A program made the translations under genes and the position numbers. DNA of 64,000 nucleotides, taken from the NCBI RefSeq assembly GCF_004761865.1, contig NZ_SJDM01000004.1, positions 124,001-188,000 on the forward strand, given 5' to 3'. This document shows positions 49,195-58,548 of the stretch, piece by piece (the stretch's first letter is position 1; the number at the start of each line of letters is the position of its first letter). Source of the stretch: Crenalkalicoccus roseus (GTDB taxonomy: Bacteria > Pseudomonadota > Alphaproteobacteria > Acetobacterales > Acetobacteraceae). Below the pieces are notes generated by a model. That model was not told where the DNA came from. It saw only the letters and a program-made list of their open reading frames with translations, and searched no databases.

Positions 49195-49195
49195 G
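49179..49195 (+). promoter_or_regulatory. Possible leaderless start of the M48 gene
   Basis: CTACAAC (49179-49185) resembles a -10 box and ends 7 bases before the ATG at 49193, which would place the transcript start at or next to the start codon. No Shine-Dalgarno is visible. A leaderless mRNA would explain both, but the -35 region is poor. Confidence 0.3.
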
Positions 49196-50605
49196 CGAAA
49201 GGCGCTCGCCCTGCTCTCAGCGCTGATGCTCATGCTCGGGTCCCTGGCCCCCTCTGCGGCGCGGGCCCAGGGCCCGGCGACCGAACTGGTGCTGGTGCGC
49301 GACGCGGAGACGGAAAGCCTCATCCGCGCCATCCTCCACCCGCTGTTCGGCGCGGCGGGGGTGGATGCCGGGCTGATGCGCGTCATGCTGGTCCAGGCGC
49401 GGCCCATAAACGCCTTCGTCACCACCGGCAACCGGCTGTTCATCAACACCGGCCTGATCCAGCAGTCGGAGACGGCGCTGGAGCTGGTCGGCGTGCTGGC
49501 GCACGAGACCGGGCACGTGGCGGGCGGGCACATCGCCCGCCTGCCGGAGGAGCTGCGCAACGCCATGATCCGCTCCATCGCCGGCATGGTGCTCGGGGCC
49601 GGCGCGGCGGCGGCGGGGGCGCGGCACGGCGGCGCCGACGCGGCGGGCGCCCTCGTGCTCGGCAGCCAGAGCATGGCGATGGGCCAGCTCTACGCCTTCA
49701 CCCGCGCCCAGGAGCAGGCGGCCGACCAGGCGGGCGTCACCTACCTCGACCGGCTCGGCTGGTCGGCGCGCGGCATGGTGCGGGTGCTCGAGCGGCTGCA
49801 GGACCAGGAGCTGCTGGCGGTCGGCCGGCAGGACCCGTATTTCCGCACCCACCCCCTCTCCCGCGACCGGCTGGAGTTCCTGCGCGAGCACCTGGCGCGC
49901 AGCCCGCACCGCGACGCCGCGCTGCCGGCGGCGATCGAGCAGGGCTTCGCCATGGTGCGGGCCAAGCTCGACGGCTTCATAGACCCGCCGGCCGCCACCC
50001 TGCGCCGCTACCGGGAGGGCGACGCCTCGGCCCCGGCCCGCTATGCCCGCGCCATCGCCTGGCACCGCAGCGGGCGCAGCGAGGAGGCGCTGGCGCTGCT
50101 CGAGCCGCTGATCCGCGAGCGGCCGGCCAGCCCCTGGCTGCGAGAGCTGAAGGGCCAGATCCTGTTCGAGGCCGGCCGTCCCGCCGAGGCCGCGGCCGCC
50201 TATGGGGAGGCGGTGCGCCTCGCGCCCGGGGAGGCGCTGATCCGCACCGCCCATGGCCGGGCGCTGCTGGAGGCGGGGGGCGAGGCAGGGCTGCGCCAGG
50301 CGGTGGAAGCCTTCGAGGCCAGCCTGCGCCTCGACCGCGCCCAGGCCTTCACTTGGCGGCTTCTCGCCACCGCCCAGGGGCGGCTCGGGCGGATGGCCGA
50401 GGCGGAGCTGGCGCTGGCCGAGGAGGCGATGCTCAGGGGCGACTACGCGGCAGTGCGCCGCCTTGCCGCCCGGGCCGAGGCGACGCTGCCCCCCGGCCCC
50501 CTGCGGCTGCGCGCGCAGGATCTGCGCTTCGCCGTGCAGCGCGAGAACATGACGCGCGAGCAGCGCGAGGCGGAGGATGCCATGCGACGGAGGCCGGGAC
50601 GATGA
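49193..50605 (+). CDS. M48-family metalloprotease with TPR repeats (BepA-like)
   Basis: A 470-residue exported zinc protease. A signal peptide (MRKALALLSALMLMLGSLAP, then SAARA) is followed by the M48 catalytic domain: H104-E105-T-G-H108 in LAHETGHVAGGH and a third ligand E174 in QEQAADQAG. The rest is TPR-like (ARYARAIAWHRSGRSEEALA, LKGQILFEAGRPAEAAAAYG). In E. coli BepA has this layout and tends outer-membrane protein assembly. It overlaps the following DsbA-like gene by ATGA. Confidence 0.9.
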   Translation: MRKALALLSALMLMLGSLAPSAARAQGPATELVLVRDAETESLIRAILHPLFGAAGVDAGLMRVMLVQARPINAFVTTGNRLFINTGLIQQSETALELVGVLAHETGHVAGGHIARLPEELRNAMIRSIAGMVLGAGAAAAGARHGGADAAGALVLGSQSMAMGQLYAFTRAQEQAADQAGVTYLDRLGWSARGMVRVLERLQDQELLAVGRQDPYFRTHPLSRDRLEFLREHLARSPHRDAALPAAIEQGFAMVRAKLDGFIDPPAATLRRYREGDASAPARYARAIAWHRSGRSEEALALLEPLIRERPASPWLRELKGQILFEAGRPAEAAAAYGEAVRLAPGEALIRTAHGRALLEAGGEAGLRQAVEAFEASLRLDRAQAFTWRLLATAQGRLGRMAEAELALAEEAMLRGDYAAVRRLAARAEATLPPGPLRLRAQDLRFAVQRENMTREQREAEDAMRRRPGR

Positions 50606-51363
50606 GGCTGTGGCCAGGGGCGGTGCTGGCCGCCGCCATCCTGTGGGGCGCGCCGGCCGCGGCGCAGCCCTTCACACCCGAGCAGCGGCAGGAGATCATC
50701 GGCATCCTGCGCGAGGCGCTGCGGACCGACCCCTCGATCCTGCGCGAGGCCTTCGAGGCGCTGCGCCTCGCCGAGGCGGAGGCGCAGGAGGAGGCGCGGC
50801 GGGCGGCGATCGCCGCCGAGGCGGAGGCGCTGTTCCGCGACCCGGAGGCCCCGGTGCTCGGCAACCCGGCGGGCGCCGTGACGCTCGTGGAGTTCTTCGA
50901 CATACGCTGCGGCTACTGCAAGCAGCTCCATCCCGTGCGGGCGGAGCTGCTGCGCCGCAACCCGGATGCGCGGGTGGTGCTGAAGGACCTGCCGATCCTC
51001 GGGCCGAACAGCGTCCTCGGCGCCCGCGCCCTGCTGGCGGCGCAGCGCCAGGGCAAGTACGCCGCCCTGCACGACGCGCTGATGCGCCTGCGCGAGGAGC
51101 CGACCGAGCCGGTGCTGCGGCGGGAGGCGGAGCGCGCCGGCCTCGACTGGGCGCGCCTCCGCCGCGACATGGAGGAGCCGGCCATCCAGCGGCGGCTGGA
51201 GGGGAACATGCGCCTCGCCCGGGCGCTCAACATCGAGGGCACGCCAGCGCTGGTGATCGGGGAGACGCTGATCCCGGGCGCGGTGGATCTCGGCACCCTG
51301 CAGGCGCTGGTGGCGGCCGAGCGGGAGCGGCTGGCGCGGGACGCCGCCCCGGCGGGGCGTTGA
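50602..51363 (+). CDS. DsbA-family periplasmic thiol oxidoreductase
   Basis: A 253-residue exported protein. After the signal (MRLWPGAVLAAAILWGAPAA) comes a helical region rich in Glu/Arg (LREAFEALRLAEAEAQEEAR) and a thioredoxin fold with the redox motif C103-G-Y-C106 in FDIRCGYCKQLHPV, and the cis-Pro stretch NIEGTPALVIGETLIPGAVD. The CGYC pair suggests DsbA/ScsC-type thiol oxidation or isomerisation in the periplasm. It is translationally coupled to the M48 gene by ATGA. Confidence 0.9.
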   Translation: MRLWPGAVLAAAILWGAPAAAQPFTPEQRQEIIGILREALRTDPSILREAFEALRLAEAEAQEEARRAAIAAEAEALFRDPEAPVLGNPAGAVTLVEFFDIRCGYCKQLHPVRAELLRRNPDARVVLKDLPILGPNSVLGARALLAAQRQGKYAALHDALMRLREEPTEPVLRREAERAGLDWARLRRDMEEPAIQRRLEGNMRLARALNIEGTPALVIGETLIPGAVDLGTLQALVAAERERLARDAAPAGR

Positions 51364-51388
51364 CGGGGCGCAGGCGGCGCCGCTATAT
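51360..51388 (+). promoter_or_regulatory. Housekeeping promoter for rplU-rpmA
   Basis: TTGACG (51360-51365) is separated by exactly 17 bases from CTATAT (51383-51388), a good alphaproteobacterial housekeeping promoter. It starts at the last base of the DsbA-like coding sequence and leaves a leader of about 130 bases before rplU. Confidence 0.6.
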
Positions 51389-51525
51389 CCCCCGCCTCCC
51401 GGCGGCGCCCCTGCGCCGCCGGCGGCCGTTTCCGGCCGTCAGCAGGACCATGACCTCCCGGGCCGGGAGCCCGGGGCAGCGCCGCCCCGGCCGCATCGCC
51501 GGGGGGCGACCAACCGAGGCCGCAG

Positions 51526-51843
51526 ATGACCTTCGCAGTGATCCGCACCGGCGGAAAGCAGTACCGGGTGACGCCGAACGCCGTGCTGACGGTGGAGAAG
51601 CTCGAGGCCGAGCCCGGCTCGACCGTCACCTTCCACGAGGTGCTCGCGCTCGGCGGCGAGGGCGGGCTGACCCTCGGCGCGCCGACCGTGCCGGGCGCCT
51701 CCGTCACCGCCACGGTGCTGGAGCAGAAGCGGGGCGAGAAGATCATCGTCTTCAAGAAGAAGCGGCGGCAGAACTACCGGCGCAAGCGCGGCCACCGCCA
51801 GCACCTGACCGTGCTGCGCATCGCCGGCATCGCCGCCGCCTGA
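51526..51843 (+). CDS. rplU: 50S ribosomal protein L21
   Basis: Ribosomal protein binding 23S rRNA. The 105-residue product shows [35 protein letters not shown] and the basic [20 protein letters not shown] region. Length and the rplU-rpmA-obgE order are standard. A good promoter is present upstream. Confidence 0.97.
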   Translation: MTFAVIRTGGKQYRVTPNAVLTVEKLEAEPGSTVTFHEVLALGGEGGLTLGAPTVPGASVTATVLEQKRGEKIIVFKKKRRQNYRRKRGHRQHLTVLRIAGIAAA

Positions 51844-51864
51844 CGAGCAAGGAGATCCAGGGCT

Positions 51865-52134
51865 ATGGCGCACAAGAAGGCCGGCGGCTCCTCCCGCAAC
51901 GGGCGCGATTCCGCGGGCAAGCGGCTCGGCGTGAAGCTGTTCGGCGGGCAGGCGGTGAAGGCCGGCAACATCATCGTCGCCCAGCGCGGCACCACGATGC
52001 GGCCGGGCGACAATGTCTATGTCGGCCGCACCCATTTCCTGCACGCCCGCGTGGACGGGGTGGTGCGCTTCGAGCGCAAGGCCGAGGGGCGCGTGCACGT
52101 CTCGGTCGTGCCGGCGCCGCAGGCGGCGGAGTAG
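51865..52134 (+). CDS. rpmA: 50S ribosomal protein L27
   Basis: Ribosomal protein near the peptidyl-transferase centre. The 89-residue product begins [20 protein letters not shown] and has [20 protein letters not shown]. The basic flexible N-terminus is intact, with no cleaved extension. AAGGAG precedes the ATG, 21 bases after rplU. Confidence 0.97.
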   Translation: MAHKKAGGSSRNGRDSAGKRLGVKLFGGQAVKAGNIIVAQRGTTMRPGDNVYVGRTHFLHARVDGVVRFERKAEGRVHVSVVPAPQAAE

Positions 52135-53280
<1,146 letters not shown>

Positions 53281-53332
53281 ACCCGACCCTCCGGGCATTG
53301 CCGCGCGCGGGACGCGTGGCACAGTCCCGGCC

Positions 53333-54133
53333 ATGCCGCCCCGCAGCACCGGCGCACCCCCGCGGGACCAGCGCCACCAACGCATCCTCGCCGCCCTCGC
53401 CACCGATCCGACGGTGCGCATCTCCACCCTCGCCGCCGAATTCGGCGTCTCTCCCGAGACGGTGCGGCGCGACATCGAGGCGCTGTCCCGCCAGGGCTCG
53501 GTGCGCCGCACCTATGGCGGCGCCTCGGTGGTCCATGCCGGGGTGCAGCCCGCGCTCGGCCAGCGCGAGCGCATGGCGGTCGCCGAGCGGGCGCGGATCG
53601 GCGCCGCCGCGGCGGCGCTGGTCGAGCCCGGCGCGGTGCTGATGGTGGATGCCGGCTCCACCACCGCGCATTTCGCCCGGGCGCTGGCGGCGCGCGACCC
53701 GGAGGGCACGGTGCTGACCAACAGCCTCGCGGTGGCCGAGGCGCTCGGCGCCGCGCCGCGGATGCGCGTGCTGCTCTGCCCCGGGGAGTTCCACCCGGTC
53801 GAACGCGCCGTCTACGGGCCGGAGGCGACGAGCTTCCTCGGCCGCTTCAACGCCGACATCGCCCTGATCGGCGCCTCCGGCCTCACCGCCGAGGGGCCGA
53901 GCGACGTGGAGAGCCGGGCGGGCTGGATCAAGCGCGCCATGCTGGAACGGGCGGCGCGGCGGGTGCTGCTCGTGGATTCGGGGAAGTTCGGCAAGGCGCA
54001 TCTGGAGCGGATCTGCGGCCTCGGCGCGCTGACCGACCTCGCCTGCGACGCGCCGCCCCCGCCCGAGCTGGCGGCGGCGCTGGCGCGCGCGGGGGTGCGG
54101 GTGAGGGTGGCACCGCCCGCGCCGGATGTTTGA
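53333..54133 (+). CDS. DeoR/GlpR-family transcriptional regulator
   Basis: A 266-residue repressor-type protein. The N-terminal winged helix-turn-helix (HQRILAALATDPTVRISTLA, then EFGVSPETVRRDIEAL and VRRTYGGA) matches DeoR regulators. The C-terminal domain has DAGSTTAHFARAL, the sugar-phosphate binding loop. GlpR-type members sense glycerol-3-phosphate. It directly precedes a candidate operator and the HAD-phnDCEE-glpD operon, so glycerol phosphate or a related ester is the likely inducer. The ligand is inference from the glpD neighbour. Confidence 0.9.
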   Translation: MPPRSTGAPPRDQRHQRILAALATDPTVRISTLAAEFGVSPETVRRDIEALSRQGSVRRTYGGASVVHAGVQPALGQRERMAVAERARIGAAAAALVEPGAVLMVDAGSTTAHFARALAARDPEGTVLTNSLAVAEALGAAPRMRVLLCPGEFHPVERAVYGPEATSFLGRFNADIALIGASGLTAEGPSDVESRAGWIKRAMLERAARRVLLVDSGKFGKAHLERICGLGALTDLACDAPPPPELAAALARAGVRVRVAPPAPDV

Positions 54134-54165
54134 CCTGCCACATGCAGATGTGGCACCTTCCACAT
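54130..54165 (+). promoter_or_regulatory. Candidate operator of the phn-like/glpD operon
   Basis: The 20-base perfect palindrome TGCCACATGCAGATGTGGCA (54136-54155, 8-base arms and 4-base centre) is followed by another half-site CCACAT at 54160-54165. TTGACC (54130-54135), touching the palindrome, could be a -35 box. It lies between the regulator stop and the HAD start (GGAGG at 54170-54174), the expected place for regulator binding. No binding data exist. Confidence 0.6.
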
Positions 54166-54178
54166 CAGCGGAGGTGGC

Positions 54179-55033
54179 ATGAACGAGGCGCGCACCCGGG
54201 ACAGGGCGGAAGGCGACGGCCCGGCGCCGCTGGCGGCGGTGCCGCCCGCACGCCTCCGCGCGCTGCGCTGGCTGCTCGCCGACATAGACGACACCCTCAC
54301 CACCGGGGGCAGGCTGACCGCCGAGGCCTATGCGGCGCTCGAGGCGTTGGCGCGGTCCGGGATCCGCGTGGTGCCGGTGACCGGCCGCCCGGCGGGGTGG
54401 TGCGACATGATCGCCCGCTTCTGGCCGGTGGCGGCGGTGGTGGGGGAGAACGGCGCGCTCTGGTACGCCTACGACCACGCCACGCGGCGCATGCGCCGCC
54501 ACCAGGCGCAGGAGGAAGATGCGCGCATCGCGGCGCAGGCAAGGCTGCGGGCGCTGGCGGCGGAGGCCATGGCGGCCGTGCCGGGCGCGGCCATCGCCGC
54601 CGACCAGCCCTTCCGCCTGTTCGACCTCGCGGTGGATTTCCGCGAGGATGCCGGGCCGCTCGGGCTCGACGCCGCGGAGCGCATCGCCGCCATCTTCCGC
54701 GCCGGCGGGGCGGAGGCGAAAATCTCCTCCATCCACGTCAACGCCTGGATCGGACGCTGGGACAAGCTTTCCGGCATCCGCCACCTCTTCGCCACGCTCT
54801 GGCGGCCGCTCGACGAGGTGCTGGACCGGGTCGCCTACTGCGGGGACAGCCCCAACGATTCGCCGATGTTCGCCGCCGTGCCGCTCTCGGTCGGCGTCGC
54901 CAACGTGCTGCCCTTCCTGCCCGCCATGCCGGCCGCGCCCGCCTTCGTCACGCGCGCCGAGGCCGGGGCGGGCTTCGTGGAATTCGCCACCGCCGTGCTG
55001 GCCGCGCGGCACCAACCGGGAGGAACATCATGA
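54179..55033 (+). CDS. HAD-superfamily phosphatase (Cof/IIB-like)
   Basis: A 284-residue cytoplasmic phosphatase. Motif I is D35-I-D37-D-T in LLADIDDTLTTGGRL, with D35 the nucleophile; PVTGRPAGWCD is motif II (Thr); the IIB-type cap holds VGENGALWYAYDHATRR; a Lys in DKLSG is motif III; GDSPNDSPMF (D223, N226, D227) is motif IV. Sugar phosphates and similar esters are typical substrates. GGAGG lies 4 bases before the ATG. The stop overlaps phnD (ATGA). It probably removes phosphate from the imported ester or a by-product. Confidence 0.85.
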   Translation: MNEARTRDRAEGDGPAPLAAVPPARLRALRWLLADIDDTLTTGGRLTAEAYAALEALARSGIRVVPVTGRPAGWCDMIARFWPVAAVVGENGALWYAYDHATRRMRRHQAQEEDARIAAQARLRALAAEAMAAVPGAAIAADQPFRLFDLAVDFREDAGPLGLDAAERIAAIFRAGGAEAKISSIHVNAWIGRWDKLSGIRHLFATLWRPLDEVLDRVAYCGDSPNDSPMFAAVPLSVGVANVLPFLPAMPAAPAFVTRAEAGAGFVEFATAVLAARHQPGGTS

Positions 55034-56106
55034 CCCGCTCGATCCTCGGCGCCGCCGCGATGGCCGCGCTGCTCGGCCTCGCCTGGCCCGTCGCGGCGCA
55101 GCCGGCCGACTGCCACCGCGGCGCGCTGGACGACGCCTATTGCGACGAGGACCGCGACCTGGTGGCCGACCCGCCGCGCGATCCGGCGCGCCTGCGCGAC
55201 CCCTCCACCCTGGTCTTCGCCTACACGCCGGTGGAGGACCCCGCGCTCTACGCCAGCCAGTTCCGGCCCTTCACCGACTACCTCTCGCAGTGCACCGGCA
55301 AGCGCGTGGTGTATTTCCAGGTGACGTCGAACGCCGCGCAGGTGGAGGCGATGCGCAGCGGGCGGCTGCACATCGCCGGCTTCTCCACCGGCCCCACCGC
55401 CTTCGCGGTGAACCTCGCCGGCGCCGTGCCCTTCGCGGTGAAGGGCAACGCGCAGGAATACGAGAGCTACCGCGTCGCCGTGCTGGTGCGCGCCGACAGC
55501 CCGTTCCAGTCGCTCGCGGACCTGAAGGGCAGGCGGGTGGCGCACACCTCCGCCACCTCCAACTCCGGCAACCTCGCACCGCGCGCCTTCTTCCCCGAGC
55601 ACGGGCTGGTGCCGGACCAGGACTACCGCGTGGTCTATTCCGGCGGCCATGACCGCAGCGTCATGGGCGTGAACGCGGGCGACTACGACGCGGCGCCCGT
55701 CGCCTCCGACGTGTTCAACCGCATGGTGCAGCGCGGGCAGGTGCGGCGCGAGAATTTCCGCATCATCTGGCAGAGCGACCCCTTCCCGACCTCCAGCTTC
55801 GCCCATGCGCACGACCTGAAGCCGGAACTGGCGCAGCGCATCCGCCAGTGCTTCTTCGACTTCCGCTTCCCCGAGGCGATGCAGCGCGACCTCGGCGGCA
55901 ATGACCGCTTCTGGCCGGCCACCTACCTGAAGGACTGGGCGCCGGTGCGGCAGGTGGCCGACGCCGCCGGCGCCCCCTACACCCGCGCCAATTTCGACGC
56001 CGAGGCGCGGCGCGAGGAGGAGGCCGCCGCCCGCCGCGCCGCGCAGCGCCAGCAGCAACAGCAACAGCAACAGCAGCAGGCGCCGGCGGCGCGCCCGCAG
56101 CAGTGA
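55030..56106 (+). CDS. PhnD-like phosphonate/organophosphate-binding protein
   Basis: A 358-residue periplasmic binding protein. A signal ([20 protein letters not shown]) is followed by the PhnD fold: [40 protein letters not shown], and the ligand-site stretch [19 protein letters not shown]. The S-T/S-N-S pattern binds phosph(on)ate oxygens in relatives. The C-terminus has an Ala/Arg/Glu helix and ten consecutive Gln (341-350), which is unusual. It is coupled to HAD and phnC by 4-base overlaps. Phosphate, phosphonate or phosphate ester are possible ligands. Confidence 0.85.
   Translation: MTRSILGAAAMAALLGLAWPVAAQPADCHRGALDDAYCDEDRDLVADPPRDPARLRDPSTLVFAYTPVEDPALYASQFRPFTDYLSQCTGKRVVYFQVTSNAAQVEAMRSGRLHIAGFSTGPTAFAVNLAGAVPFAVKGNAQEYESYRVAVLVRADSPFQSLADLKGRRVAHTSATSNSGNLAPRAFFPEHGLVPDQDYRVVYSGGHDRSVMGVNAGDYDAAPVASDVFNRMVQRGQVRRENFRIIWQSDPFPTSSFAHAHDLKPELAQRIRQCFFDFRFPEAMQRDLGGNDRFWPATYLKDWAPVRQVADAAGAPYTRANFDAEARREEEAAARRAAQRQQQQQQQQQQAPAARPQQ
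56050..56079 (+). repeat. CAG/CAA microsatellite coding a poly-Gln tail
   Basis: Ten consecutive Gln codons, mostly in CAGCAA hexamers, near the end of the PhnD-like gene. Slippage would change only Gln number, without frameshift. The tract is in the linker-like C-terminus. Confidence 0.9.
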
Positions 56107-56933
56107 GCGGCGCGGCCACCGTGCGGCCCCGGCCCACCGTGCCGGCTGGCGCCCCGACGGCGCCGGTGCCGACCGGGGCGCGCCGGGGGCTCGAGATCCG
56201 CGGGCTGGTCAAGGAGTACGTGCCCGGCCAGCCGGTGCTGCGCGGCATCGATCTCGACGTGGCGCCGGAGGGGATCACCGCCGTCATCGGCCCCTCCGGC
56301 ACCGGCAAGTCCACGCTGATCCGCTGCATCAACCGCCTGGTCGAGCCGACGCGCGGCGAGATCCGCCTGCACGGGGAGGCGCTGACGGGGCTGCGCGGCC
56401 GGGCGCTGCGCCTGGCGCGCCGGCGCATCGGCATGGTGTTCCAGGAGTACAATCTGGTGGAGCGCCTCTCCGTGATGGAGAACGTGCTCTGCGGCCGGCT
56501 CGGCTACGTGCCGGTCTGGCGCGCCTGGCTGCGCCGCTACCCGGCGGAGGACATCGAGCGCGCCTTCGCCCTGCTCGACGCGGTCGGCCTGCCGGACCAC
56601 GCGACGCGGCGGGCGGACGCGCTCTCCGGCGGGCAGCGCCAGCGCGTCGGCATCGCGCGGGCGCTGATGCAGCGGCCGGAGCTGCTGCTGGCGGACGAGC
56701 CGACCTCCTCCCTCGACCCCAAGACCGCGGTGGAGGTGCTGGAGCTGCTGGCGCGGCTGACCGCCGAGGCCGGGGTGCCGGTGATCGTCAACATCCACAA
56801 CGTGGAGCTGGCGAAGCGCTTCGCCGGCCGCATCGTCGGCATGGCCGGCGGCGCCATCGTCTTCGACGGCCCGCCGGAGGCGCTGGAGCCGGTGCACCTC
56901 CGCCAGATCTACGGCGGGGAGGACTGGCTGTGA
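56103..56933 (+). CDS. PhnC-like ABC transporter ATPase
   Basis: A 276-residue ATPase with Walker [10 protein letters not shown] (63-71), signature [15 protein letters not shown] (from residue 174), Walker [14 protein letters not shown] and the H-loop in [13 protein letters not shown]. The layout [20 protein letters not shown] is typical of PhnC. A 25-residue Pro/Ala-rich extension precedes the core. GTG start in a GTGA overlap with phnD. Confidence 0.9.
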   Translation: MSGAATVRPRPTVPAGAPTAPVPTGARRGLEIRGLVKEYVPGQPVLRGIDLDVAPEGITAVIGPSGTGKSTLIRCINRLVEPTRGEIRLHGEALTGLRGRALRLARRRIGMVFQEYNLVERLSVMENVLCGRLGYVPVWRAWLRRYPAEDIERAFALLDAVGLPDHATRRADALSGGQRQRVGIARALMQRPELLLADEPTSSLDPKTAVEVLELLARLTAEAGVPVIVNIHNVELAKRFAGRIVGMAGGAIVFDGPPEALEPVHLRQIYGGEDWL

Positions 56934-57721
56934 CCGCGGCCTCCGCGACCGCTGCGCGGCGCGCCTTCGCGCCGAACTGGGCGGGGCGCGCCGGCCTCGC
57001 CGCGCTCGCCGCCTATGCGGTGTATGCGGCGGCGCAGCTCGACATCACCTGGGCCCGCCTGATGGTCGGCTTCGGCGAGGCGGGGCGGTTCCTCGCCCGC
57101 ATGGTCCCGCCCAACTTCGCGCGCTGGGAGCTGCTGGTGGAGGGGCTGCTGGAGAGCCTGCAGATCGCCATCCTCGCCTCCGCGCTCGGCATCCTGCTCT
57201 CGCTGCCGCTCGGGCTGATGGCGGCGCGCAACCTCTCGCCCTGGTTCGTCTCCGCCCCGACGCGGGCCTTCATCGCCCTCTGCCGCTCGCTGCACTACGT
57301 CATCGTCGCCATCCTGTTCGTGAAGGCGATCGGCTTCGGGGCGCTGGCGGGCGTCGCGGCGCTGACCATCGCCTCCATGGGCTTCATCGCCAAGCTCTTC
57401 GCCGAGGCGATCGAGGAGATCTCGATGAAGCCGGTGGAAGCGGTGCGCGCCGCCGGCGCGCCGGGCGCCTCGGTGCTGCTCTACGCCGTGCTGCCGCAGG
57501 TGGCCTTGCGCTTCCTCGGCTTCTGCCTCTACCAGCTCGATTCCAACCTCCGGAACTCGACGCTGGTCGGCATCGTCGGCGCCGGCGGGATCGGAGGGAC
57601 GCTGTTCGCCGCCTTCAAGCGCTTCGACTACGACTTCGTCGCGGCGATCCTGATCGCCATCATCGCCATGATCTTCCTGGCCGAGCTGGTCTCCGGCCGC
57701 ATCCGGGCGGCACTGCAGTGA
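56930..57721 (+). CDS. PhnE-like ABC transporter permease 1
   Basis: A 263-residue inner-membrane permease with about six helices. The N-terminal cytoplasmic tail is followed by [20 protein letters not shown], the EAA loop [20 protein letters not shown] and [20 protein letters not shown]. PhnE proteins form a heterodimer in several phosphonate systems. GTG start overlaps phnC (GTGA). Confidence 0.9.
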   Translation: MTAASATAARRAFAPNWAGRAGLAALAAYAVYAAAQLDITWARLMVGFGEAGRFLARMVPPNFARWELLVEGLLESLQIAILASALGILLSLPLGLMAARNLSPWFVSAPTRAFIALCRSLHYVIVAILFVKAIGFGALAGVAALTIASMGFIAKLFAEAIEEISMKPVEAVRAAGAPGASVLLYAVLPQVALRFLGFCLYQLDSNLRNSTLVGIVGAGGIGGTLFAAFKRFDYDFVAAILIAIIAMIFLAELVSGRIRAALQ

Positions 57722-58548
57722 GCGCGACCGCCGAGGCGGTGCCCGATCCGCTCCGCCCCTTGCGGCGGGAATGGCAGCGCCTGACCCCGCGGCAGCGCAT
57801 CGGGCGCTGGGCGGTGTGGCTGCTCGTCGTCGCCGCCCTGGTCTGGGCGGTGCGCAGCATCGACATCATCCCGGAGTTCCTCGCCGACGCGCCGGAGCAG
57901 ATGGCCGACCTGCTGGTGCGCATGTGGCCGCCGGACCTCGCGCACTACTACCCCTCCGTCCATGCGGCGCTGGTGGAAACGCTGCACATCGCGACCCTCG
58001 GCACCATCCTCTCCTTCCTCCTCGCGGTGCCGGTGGCGCTGCTGGCGGCGCGCAACGTCTGCCGGGTGCCGGCGCTGAACGGGCTGGCGCAGCTCGTCCT
58101 GGTCTCCTCGCGCTCGGTGAACTCGCTGGTCTGGGCGCTGATCTTCGTCGCCGTGTTCGGTCCGGGGGCGGCGGCGGGCACCTTCGCCATCGCCTTCCGC
58201 TCGGTCGGCTTCGTCGGCAAGCTGCTGGCCGAGGCGATCGAGGAGACCTCGCCCGGCCCGCCGGAGGCGCTGCGCGCCGCAGGCGCGCCCTGGGGGTCGG
58301 TGATGCTGAAGGGCATCTGGCCGCAGGTGCAGCCCGCCTTCTGGGGCGTCGCCCTGTTCCGCTGGGACATCAACGTGCGCGAGAGCGCGGTGCTCGGCCT
58401 GGTCGGCGCGGGCGGCATCGGCGTGGTGCTGGACGACGCCATCAACTTCTTCCACTGGGACCGGGTGGCGACGGTGCTGCTGGCGATCCTCGCCGTGGTG
58501 GTGATCGCCGAGATCCTCGTCACCCGCATCAGGGCGAGGCTGATATGA
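57718..58548 (+). CDS. PhnE-like ABC transporter permease 2
   Basis: A 276-residue permease paralogous to its neighbour. It has TILSFLLAVPVALLAARNVC, the EAA loop LAEAIEETSPGPPEALRAAG and VGAGGIGVVLDDAINFFHWD. Two phnE genes with one phnC and phnD make a complete importer. GTG start overlaps phnE1; the stop overlaps glpD (ATGA). Confidence 0.9.
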   Translation: MSATAEAVPDPLRPLRREWQRLTPRQRIGRWAVWLLVVAALVWAVRSIDIIPEFLADAPEQMADLLVRMWPPDLAHYYPSVHAALVETLHIATLGTILSFLLAVPVALLAARNVCRVPALNGLAQLVLVSSRSVNSLVWALIFVAVFGPGAAAGTFAIAFRSVGFVGKLLAEAIEETSPGPPEALRAAGAPWGSVMLKGIWPQVQPAFWGVALFRWDINVRESAVLGLVGAGGIGVVLDDAINFFHWDRVATVLLAILAVVVIAEILVTRIRARLI

